Assembly: GCA_017463935.1 (NCBI GenBank)
Contig: JAFUEM010000024.1
Coordinates: forward strand, 1-41,787
Direction of reading: 5' to 3'
Source: Kiritimatiellia bacterium
GTDB taxonomy: Bacteria > Verrucomicrobiota > Kiritimatiellia > RFP12 > UBA1067
DNA length: 41,787 bases
Every line of letters begins with the position of its first letter. The stretch's first letter is position 1. Of this stretch, positions 7,836-15,349 are shown piece after piece. A model generated the notes under the pieces. The model saw only the letters and a list, made by a program, of their open reading frames with translations. It was not told the origin of the DNA and did no database searches. Position numbers and translations under genes: made by a program.

Positions 7836-8591
7836 ATGATAACAGTCGGAATCATCGGATGCGGATTTGTCGGCGGCGCGCTGAAGGCGTGGCTGGAGGA
7901 GAACAACAAGGACGTCAAGATCGTCGTCAGCGATCCGCCCAAGGGCATGAATGACGACATTTCGGGCGCGGATGTCTACTTCCTCCAGATCCACGTGCCG
8001 ACGGAAGATGACGGCACGCAGGACCTGACGCTCATGAAGCAGCTCATCACGGCGCTGCCCGACAAGCCCGTCTTCGTGCGCACGACGATCCTGCCGGGGA
8101 CGAGCGAGATGCTGTCGAAGGAGACGGGCCACCGCGTCTACTACATGCCGGAGTTCCTGACCGAGCGCACGTACATCGAGGACTTCAAGCGCCAGCCGAT
8201 GGTGTTCACGGGCGAGGTGGAGCTCCTCTCGAAGATCTTCAAGGGCAAGACGTTCACGACGATGAGCCCGCTCGAGGCGGAGATCACCAAGTATTCGCAC
8301 AACGTCTTCGGCGCGTACAAGGTGACGTACTTCAACGCCGTCTACGACTACTGCAAAAGGATGGGGGCGGACTGGGCGCGCGTACACGCGGGGATGCTCC
8401 TGTCGGGCTACATCAACGACACCCACACCTATGTGCCGGGTCCCGACGGCCGCTTCGGCTACGGCGGCAAGTGCTTCCCGAAGGACGTCAACGCCTTTAC
8501 GATCCTGACGCAGGGCACGCCCCTCGGCACGCTTCTGACGCCGCTTCATGCGCTGAATGTCCACTTCAGGGGGCATGAGGAGCGGATCTGA
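7836..8591 (+). CDS. Short UDP-glucose/GDP-mannose dehydrogenase family protein
   Basis: This 251-aa protein (start ATG 7836, AAAGGAG at 7821) carries the NAD-binding GCGFVGG at residues 8-14 and TILPGTSE at about 84-91. The catalytic cysteine Cys213 sits in GYGGKCFPKD, and Lys152 is in the EITKYSHN helix. These are the residues of four-electron NDP-sugar dehydrogenases, which make uronic acids from NDP-hexoses. It stops soon after the catalytic loop and lacks the C-terminal NDP-sugar-binding domain of ordinary 400-450 aa enzymes. Short forms of this family exist, so it may be complete. Alternatively its 3' end may have been cut by the rearrangement that left the glycosyltransferase tail beginning one base after its stop codon. 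Confidence 0.75.
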   Translation: MITVGIIGCGFVGGALKAWLEENNKDVKIVVSDPPKGMNDDISGADVYFLQIHVPTEDDGTQDLTLMKQLITALPDKPVFVRTTILPGTSEMLSKETGHRVYYMPEFLTERTYIEDFKRQPMVFTGEVELLSKIFKGKTFTTMSPLEAEITKYSHNVFGAYKVTYFNAVYDYCKRMGADWARVHAGMLLSGYINDTHTYVPGPDGRFGYGGKCFPKDVNAFTILTQGTPLGTLLTPLHALNVHFRGHEERI

Positions 8592-8592
8592 T

Positions 8593-8640
8593 GCCGTTGG
8601 CAAGGTGTTGCGGCTTTTCGGCGCGAAGTGCAGGTGGTGA
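8593..8640 (+). pseudogene. Remnant of a glycosyltransferase C-terminal tail
   Basis: Read in frame from 8593, these 48 bases encode AVGKVLRLFGAKCRW and stop. This is nearly identical to the end of the protein at 28381-28428 (AVGKVLRLFGSTCKW). There is no glycosyltransferase gene here to own it. Its TGA and the following bases form the likely -35 (GTGACG) of the ATPase promoter, so tail and ATPase gene probably moved as one segment. Confidence 0.6.
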
Positions 8641-8666
8641 CGGCACATTCTGAAATATGCTATAAT
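8637..8666 (+). promoter_or_regulatory. Promoter of first AAA-ATPase gene (-35 and extended -10)
   Basis: GTGACG (8637-8642) and TATAAT (8661-8666) are separated by 18 bp, with TGC before the -10 hexamer giving a full extended -10. ATG 8674 starts 8 nt after the last base of the -10, so the transcript is probably leaderless. The string TGACGGCACAT after the -35 recurs in the promoter at 28565. Confidence 0.6.
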
Positions 8667-8673
8667 ATGCGGT

Positions 8674-10263
8674 ATGGAGAAGGTGGCGACAGACATCTAT
8701 TCGTTCGCGGAGCTGCGGAACGAGGGTTTCACATACGTCGACAAGACGCATGAACTTTACGCGATGGCGTCGGGAGACGTCGGCAAGCAGTTCTTCATCG
8801 CGCGTCCGCGTCGCTTCGGCAAGTCGCTCGCCGTCTCGACGCTGAAGGCGCTGTTCGAGGGGCGTCGCGAACTTTTCAAGGGTCTCGCCATCGAGCCCCT
8901 CTGGGACTGGTCGAAAAGGTGGCCCGTGCTGCATCTCGACATGGGGTCGATGCAGGCGCGAGACGTCGACGAGTTCAGAGAGCTGCTTGTCAGACAGCTG
9001 GAGAGAAGGGCGTCCGAGTTCGGCATTGAATGTCCGAAAGCGGACATCCCGTCGGAAATGTTCACGTCACTCATCGACGCGCTTGCCGCGAAGTCGCCGG
9101 ACGGACGGATGGTGCTTCTGGTGGACGAGTACGACAAGCCGCTTCTGGGGCATCTGATGAAGCCGGACGTGACGGATTTCCGTGACGAGCTGAAGGCGTT
9201 CTACTCCGTCATCAAGACTCTCGAGGCAAGGCAGCGCTTCACGTTCATCACGGGCGTGAGCAAGTTCTCGAAGGTGTCGATATTCTCCGATCTGAACAAC
9301 CTCAACGACTGGACGATGGATGCGACCGTCGCCACGCTCTTCGGCTATACGCACGAGGATGTCCTGAAGTATTTCCAGGGGCGCATACACGCGCTCGCCG
9401 AGGCGCACGGCCTTGCCGACGAGGAGGCGTTTGCGGAGATTGTCAAGTGGTATGACGGCTACAAGTTCCACCCGGCGGCACAGCCAGTCATCAACCCCGT
9501 CTCGCTCGGGCTCTGCTTTCAGAAGAACGACTTCGCCAACTACTGGTCGCAGACCGCGCTGCCGACGTTTCTGGTCGATATCCTGCGCAAGAAGCCGCTC
9601 GATTTCTCGTCCATCGACATATCCGAGTCGGAGCTCGGGAACTACGAGCCGACCAACCCGCGCGACACCACGCTCCTCTACCAGACCGGCTACCTGACGA
9701 TTTCCGGCTTTCGGAACATCGGCGGCTCGCGCCTCTATTCGCTCGACTTCCCGAACCGCGAAGTGCGCGAGTCGTTTCTGCACGATCTCGCGCCCGTGTA
9801 TTCCGGGCTTCGCGAGGACATTGCGGGCTCCGCGCAGATTGCGGCCATTACCGCGCTTTACGACCATGACGTGCCGAAGTTCCTGAAGGCGCTCAGAACG
9901 TTCTTTTCCAACATCCCGTACAGCCTCACGGACCGCCAGAACGAGCAGATGTGGCAGACGGTCGTGTACGTGATCCTGCGGCTCATCGGCGTGAGCGCCG
10001 AGGGCGAGGTGCAGACGAACGAAGGGCGCATCGACCTTGTCGCGAAGACGCCGGGCGACATCTACATCGTCGAATTCAAGCTGGACCGCCCGGCCGCCGA
10101 GGCGATGGAGCAGATCAAGGGCAGGGACTATGCCGGAAAATATGCCCTCGACGGTCGGCGCGTCACGCTTGTCGGCATTTCGTTCTCGTCGGAGAAGCGC
10201 ACCATCGTCGAGGAACTCGTCGAGGAGTTTCCGCAGGGCGGCAAGGTCAGAGGTGGGATGTGA
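8674..10263 (+). CDS. AAA-ATPase-like / PD-(D/E)XK nuclease-fold protein (copy 1)
   Basis: This 529-aa cytosolic protein belongs to the AAA-ATPase_like (PF09820) plus PDDEXK_9 (PF08011) architecture. A P-loop ARPRRFGKSLAV is at residues 43-54 and Walker B VLLVDEYDKPL at about 148-158. The sensor region FTFITGVSKFSKVSIFSDLNN lies at about 190-210. The C-terminal nuclease fold has GRIDLVAKTPGDIYIVEFKLD at about 451-471, with the D...ExK catalytic pattern intact. The cellular role of this abundant gut-bacterial family is not established; a mobile-element or defence function is only speculation. It has its own leaderless-type promoter behind a glycosyltransferase tail remnant and is not part of glycan chemistry. 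Copy 2 is at 21625. Confidence 0.9.
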   Translation: MEKVATDIYSFAELRNEGFTYVDKTHELYAMASGDVGKQFFIARPRRFGKSLAVSTLKALFEGRRELFKGLAIEPLWDWSKRWPVLHLDMGSMQARDVDEFRELLVRQLERRASEFGIECPKADIPSEMFTSLIDALAAKSPDGRMVLLVDEYDKPLLGHLMKPDVTDFRDELKAFYSVIKTLEARQRFTFITGVSKFSKVSIFSDLNNLNDWTMDATVATLFGYTHEDVLKYFQGRIHALAEAHGLADEEAFAEIVKWYDGYKFHPAAQPVINPVSLGLCFQKNDFANYWSQTALPTFLVDILRKKPLDFSSIDISESELGNYEPTNPRDTTLLYQTGYLTISGFRNIGGSRLYSLDFPNREVRESFLHDLAPVYSGLREDIAGSAQIAAITALYDHDVPKFLKALRTFFSNIPYSLTDRQNEQMWQTVVYVILRLIGVSAEGEVQTNEGRIDLVAKTPGDIYIVEFKLDRPAAEAMEQIKGRDYAGKYALDGRRVTLVGISFSSEKRTIVEELVEEFPQGGKVRGGM

Positions 10264-10268
10264 AGCGT

Positions 10269-10373
10269 GTGTGTATTCGGTCTTCGTCCGCGTCAGCGAA
10301 CTCGGGAATCGTCGAGAGCTGCGGCGGCAAGAAAACCGGCGGATGCTGCCGGAAGGAGGGCGAGGAACGATGA
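10269..10373 (+). CDS. Possible 34-aa Cys-rich small ORF or gene remnant
   Basis: A GTG-started frame just after the ATPase stop encodes a short peptide with a CGGKKTGGCCRK motif. It ends in an ATGA overlap with the next gene's start at 10370. It may be the residual 3' end of a lost gene, kept for translational coupling, or chance. No homologous family is recognised. Confidence 0.2.
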   Translation: MCIRSSSASANSGIVESCGGKKTGGCCRKEGEER

Positions 10374-13300
10374 AGAAAGCCGTGCCAGAAGACATGAAGG
10401 ATGCTCACGGCCTCTCGATAGATGTCTCCGTAGTCGTCCCGACCCATCGCCGTCATCAGTTTCTGAAGGATGCGCTTCAAAGCGTGTTCAAGCAGAAAGG
10501 CGTCGGTTTTGAGGTGATAGTCGTAAACGGCGTCGAGGACGACACGGATACGGATGCAGTCGTATCCGAATTCGACGTTGTCAAATACATACGGTCGAAA
10601 GAATATCTGTCCTGCAGTTCGAAGCGGGCCTTGGGGCTGTCGCTTGCAAAAGGCAGATACATCCATTTCATCGATGACGACGACTACATGATCGATGACG
10701 ATTTCTACAGGAAGGCCGTCGCCTTGCTGGATTCCAACGGCGAAATATCGTCGTTCTCCGGCAACTCCAGATTCCGGTTCGAAAGCACGGAAGGCGGAGA
10801 GCCGAAGTACAGCGATGCCGCGCCGCTGCCTTCGGGGCGCATCAACGGGCTTGAATACTTCAAAGTGCCAGCTGGAATGGGGCAAGCCCGACTTGATGGC
10901 GACGGTATTCCGCAAAGCGGCTCTTGTCGCCGACGATACCCTGCGGGAAGTCAACGATTCTTCGATCTATCTTCAATCCCTGCTGCACGGCGACGCATTC
11001 ATAATCGAAGATCGCGTTTGCGTTTACCGCAAGTGGGGCGGCTCCATCAGCCATGGTGGCGAAGGGAACGACTTGCGGCTGAAGATGGATACGGCCATTC
11101 AGAAAGAGCGCTTCTACCGTATCGTCGCCGGCAAAATCGCCGATGCCGGCAAGTGGTGGCGCGGAACGTTCGCCATGAACCTCAACTATTTCAGGCGTTC
11201 GACGCCCGATGTGCTGGAAATGGTGCTGTTCGCGGCGTGGGGCGTGCTCCATTCCCATGGAGATGGAGAGCTCGCGACCGAGTGCGCTGCGGCACTTGCC
11301 GCGATGCGGCCCGGAGCATTCGCGGGCCTGCCCAGCATGTCAAGTCGCCCCAGGATGTTGCTGCATCTCAGAGCGGCGCTTCACAAAATATTCCTCGGCG
11401 CCGCTGGAAACTATGAACCATATTATTCGCAGTTGATGGCGGACTTGGATGCCGAAATACGAAGAAACGGCCAAGTTTCCGATTTGGGCTTGGCGTATTT
11501 CACCGGCTTCCGCAATTTCGGCGATTTGCTCGGGTGCAGCCTTGTTGAATATCTTTGCGGCCTGCACATGTGCAACCAACCGCTTGGCGCGGCAGACATC
11601 GTGTCGGTCGGCTCGCTGCTTCAGGGTCTGTCCTGCCGCTTTGCCCAAGCGCAGGCGACCGCCGCCCCGCTTCACGTCTGGGGAAGCGGATTCCTCCATC
11701 CCGTCGAGCTTGGCAGGCCGCCTGTCAAGGGACGCGTGGTGTTTCACGCGGTCCGCGGGCGGAATACGCTCGCGCAGCTCCGGGAAACGGGACTCGTCGA
11801 TCCGGGCGAAGCTGTCGCCCTGGGCGACCCCGGCCTTTTTTACGCAGATCTGGTGCCAGGCGTCGAAAAGACGAAGAAAGAGTTCGACGTCGCCATCGTG
11901 CCGCACCATCTGGACAGCGAAGAGTTCAAAGCCGTCGCCGACGAACTGGCTTCGCAGGGTCTATCCGTAAAGTTCGTCGATGTCCGTCACGCCAACCCTA
12001 TGCAAGTCGTGCGCGACATCGCGGCATCGCGCAAGGTGCTGTCCTCTTCACTGCATGGAATCATCGTAGCCGACTCGCTCGGCATACCAAACGGGCGCAT
12101 TGTCGTGGATGGCTTTGAAACCGACGAAGAGAGGATGCGCAACGAAAGCGACTACAAATTTTCCGATTACTATTCCGCATTCGGCTTGGAGTGCCCAGAA
12201 CACATCAGCCTTTCAGAGTTGAAGCGCTCTCCCCGCAAGACCATTGAAAGCATGGTCGATTTCGTTCCGCAGGAAAAAGTGGAGGAGTGCAAGCGCAATT
12301 TGCTGGCCGCGTTTCCGTTCCCGAGGCGCGCGTCCGCCGCCGCCTTTCAAGATGTGCCGCAGTCGCCGGGCGTATCCGTAGTCGTCCCGATATGCAACAG
12401 CGAATACTATCTCCGGGAATGCTTGGATAGCGTGCTTTCCCAGGAGGAGTTCGCTTCGTTTGAATTGATATGCGTCGATGACGGCTCGACCGATTCTTCG
12501 GCCGCAATCGTGGAAGCCTACGCCGCAAGCGACCGCCGCGTCAGATTGCTCAGGCAAAAAAACGCCGGTCCCGGCGTCGCGCGCAATGCAGGGCTCGACG
12601 CCGCGCGCGGAGAATACATCTTCTTCCTCGACGCGGACGACCGCCTCTCCTGCGGCGAGGCGCTTCGCGAGGCGTACGAACAGGCGAAGGCGGACGACCT
12701 CGACGTCCTGCTCGCCGACGCCAACGACATGTCGGAAATCGGCAACGTGACGCGCAGCAACAAATATCTCTTGCGCGACCTACTTCCGGCTGCGCGCGTA
12801 TTCCCGCCGGAATCGCTAGGTGCAAATCTTTATATTGCGGCGACAATGTCGCCTTGGGCAAAACTGTTCCGGCGGCAATTCCTTGAAAAGAACGCGCTCA
12901 GGTTTCCGGCGCTCAAGCGGTCGGAGGATTTCCCGTTTGTACAGTTGGCAATGTCGCTCGCGCGTCGTATCGGCGCGTTGATCCGTACGGCGGTCGATCA
13001 CCGAATCGGCGTGGCGACGTCGCTGGAATCTACCAAGGACGAGACCCCGCTCGCATTCGCCGAGGCCGAACGGATATTTAGGGATTCCCTGTCCGAACAC
13101 GGCCTGCTGGACAAGTTCAGGGAGTCGGACAATGTCGCGCATGCTATCTATATTGCGTACAACCTGCACAGATTACGGCGTTTTTCTGATTTCAGGGCAG
13201 TTGCACAATATTGCGCGAAGGTATTCCCAGGTCTCAAGTTGAAAGGCGATGAAGCAAGTATATCTGCTTTTTCATATACGCATAAGCGCCTTGCGAATAT

Positions 13301-13937
13301 CGCTGCGACGGCGAATGACACGGATAGTTTGGCGGATGTCTTTGCCGAGATTAGAGCCATGGCGCGTGTAGAGGCCTTTCGCAATTCAAGCGAAGCGACC
13401 CTTGCGGCGAAGGACGCGGCGCTGGAGCAGCTGCGTGGCGCGACGGTGCAGCTCAGGGACAATATCGAGAAGCTGCGAGAAGCGATTGCGGCGAAGGACG
13501 CGGCGCTGGAGCAGCTGCGTGGCGCGACGGTGCAGCTCAGGGACAATATCGAAAAGCAGCGCGAGGCGATGGCCGCGAAAGATGCGTCCTTGGAAAAACA
13601 GCGCGAAACCACGGCGCAGCTCAGGGGCAATATCGAGAAGCTGCGCGAGGCGGTCAAAGTCAAAGATGAGGCGTTGGAACAACTGCGGGGAAACGCCAAA
13701 CGGCTGCGCGAGGCGAATGCCGCGAAAAACGCGGCGCTGGTGCAGTTGCGCGGTGCGACGGTACGGCTCCGCGCAGTGATTGAACAGCAGAGAAAGTCCA
13801 TGGCCGACAAAACCAAAGCGGTGATTGACCGCGACGCTGCAATTGAAAGATTGCGTTGCGATGTCGTCGAAAGGCAGCGTGCCGTGGACAGCTGTGCGCA
13901 AACAATCAGGCATTTAAAGGAAATCGTAGATCTATGA
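10370..13937 (+). CDS. Giant GT2-pyruvyltransferase-GT2-coiled-coil protein, with a frameshift
   Basis: Two overlapping frames form one protein of about 1188 aa if one base is removed near 10868. The order is a GT2 domain (about 1-230: VSVVVPTHRRHQFL, HFIDDDDYM); a polysaccharide pyruvyl-transferase-like domain (about 373-613: GFRNFGDLLG, WGSGFLHP, SSLHGIIVADSLGIPN); a second GT2 domain (about 670-900: VSVVVPICNSEYYLRECLDS, CVDDGSTDSS, FLDADD); and a heptad-repeat coiled coil (about 1000-1188). At 10861-10880 the reading AAAGTGCCAGCTGG breaks the frame. One fewer C restores EYFK-VQLEWGKPDLMA. It starts at ATG 10370 after GGAGGGCGAGGAA and ends in an ATGA overlap with the next GT2. It would add sugars and possibly ketal-linked pyruvate to the glycan. 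The frameshift may be real or a sequencing error. Confidence 0.8.
13404..13790 (+). repeat. 84-bp (28-aa) coiled-coil repeats
   Basis: Units begin at 13404, 13488, 13572 and 13656 with an exact 84-nt period, then a 63-nt step to 13719. The first two units are almost identical in DNA (AAKDAALEQLRGATVQLRDN). 84 and 63 nt are four and three heptads, so length changes keep the coiled-coil register. Confidence 0.85.
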
Positions 13938-15349
13938 AACAGTTGAAGAAGCCATCCAGAAACGGAATGCCTGAAGGAACGCCGGATGTCACGGTCATTA
14001 CCGTTGTTTTCAACGCGTTCAAAGGCGCGGGCGAAACCGCGCTCAGGGAATGTCTGGATTCCGTCCAGAATCAGACAGATATTCGGATCGAGCATCTGAT
14101 CATCGACGGGGCGTCGAACGACGGCACGACCGAGTTCATCTCCGGATACGACAATCAAAACCATCCCATCGTGTTCATCTCTGAACCGGACAAGGGAATC
14201 TACGACGCGATGAACAAAGGCATCGCCCAGGCTTCCGGCGAATATGCGATTTTTCTCAATTCGGACGACTTTTTCCACAATCCCGCCGGGATGCGCGAAT
14301 CGGTCAAACGTCTTCGCGAGACGGGTTGTGATTTCTCGTATGCGCCTGTCGTCGTGCTGCGGGATGGGCAGGTTCGCGACGTGCTCCATTCGCACGCGGA
14401 CGGGCGGTTGATTTTCTGCTCGATGCCTTTCTCCCATCAATCAATGGTGTCGAAGACCGACGTCCTGAGAAAAATGAATAGCTACGATATTTCCTATCGC
14501 AGTTCGGCGGATTACGACTTGATTCTCCGGATGGTGCTGTCCGGATGCACGGCCTGCTACGTCGATTGCGCGTTTTCTACGTTTCGTGTCGGCGGCTTTT
14601 CGCTCCAGAACATCGATACGAGCCAGCGCGAATGTGCACTTATCTATTCGCGGTTGCTGCCGCCTGTCACCGGGTATCCGCTTTCGCCGGAAAAAGCGCA
14701 CAGGATGTTCGTCTGGAAGATCATCCCGCGCGAAACGAAGGTGGCGCTGATCGACCGCTACACCCGCTCGTTCAGAAAGTGGCAGCCGCCGCTCGGGAAA
14801 ATCACGCCGCCTGAGAACGCCGAAACGCATGTGCTCGCGACGCGCTTCACGCGTTCCGCTGCCGACGACTGGGTTGACAGGCAGATTCCCGTCTGGCAGT
14901 TTGACGAATGCAAAAAAGTGTTTGCCGGCGAGCCGGCGCAGGATATCGTCTGGGCAAGCGATTTCTGGCATTTGTATTCATCGTATCTTTATGCAAAAAA
15001 CGGCGTCCGATGCGGCAAGAATCTCGGGATTCTCTTCCGCATCCCCGAAAATCTCAGGGGCGTGCGTACGCGTTTGCGCATTGCGTTTTCGCCGTTCTTC
15101 CGTCCGGACATGCCCAGACAGAGGTTTCGCTTCGCGGTAAACGGAAAGGTTTTCGCGGAAGTATCGGTAAAACGCTCTGTGTCGGTTGTTTGTGAGCTCC
15201 CGCTCCCGCAGGATGTCGCGGAGGATGGCTTTCTCGGCATAGAGATAGATAGCGGAGACGCCACGATCGCAGCATATTTCGGAAAGTCGATGGATTTGAG
15301 ACCTCAGGGATTTTTGTTCAGTTATGCAAAAGTGGAGGTCGCAGAATGA
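13934..15349 (+). CDS. GT2 (WcaA/WcaE-like) glycosyltransferase with C-terminal accessory domain
   Basis: This 471-aa protein (ATG 13934, ATGA overlap with the preceding gene) has a GT2 domain of the colanic-acid WcaE type. Its motifs are VITVVFNAFKGAGETALREC, HLIIDGASNDGTTEF, SEPDKGIYDAMNKGI and the metal-binding FLNSDDF at about residues 116-122. After about residue 250 comes a region of roughly 200 aa, rich in predicted beta strands from about 370 on. It is not part of the GT fold and could be a carbohydrate-binding or jelly-roll module. The paralogue at 20525 lacks this extension. The 3' end overlaps the next gene as ATGA. Confidence 0.85.
   Translation: MKQLKKPSRNGMPEGTPDVTVITVVFNAFKGAGETALRECLDSVQNQTDIRIEHLIIDGASNDGTTEFISGYDNQNHPIVFISEPDKGIYDAMNKGIAQASGEYAIFLNSDDFFHNPAGMRESVKRLRETGCDFSYAPVVVLRDGQVRDVLHSHADGRLIFCSMPFSHQSMVSKTDVLRKMNSYDISYRSSADYDLILRMVLSGCTACYVDCAFSTFRVGGFSLQNIDTSQRECALIYSRLLPPVTGYPLSPEKAHRMFVWKIIPRETKVALIDRYTRSFRKWQPPLGKITPPENAETHVLATRFTRSAADDWVDRQIPVWQFDECKKVFAGEPAQDIVWASDFWHLYSSYLYAKNGVRCGKNLGILFRIPENLRGVRTRLRIAFSPFFRPDMPRQRFRFAVNGKVFAEVSVKRSVSVVCELPLPQDVAEDGFLGIEIDSGDATIAAYFGKSMDLRPQGFLFSYAKVEVAE

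Noticed and set aside
8674-10263. Transposase or insertion sequence
   Set aside because: There are no terminal inverted repeats, target duplications or DDE motifs. The protein has ATPase and PD-(D/E)XK motifs instead.
13148-14440. Open reading frame of 430 codons on the minus strand
   Set aside because: It is antisense to the coiled-coil repeats and the next GT2 start. Its Ser/Ala/Cys-rich repeats simply mirror the 84-bp repeats, and no family is recognisable.
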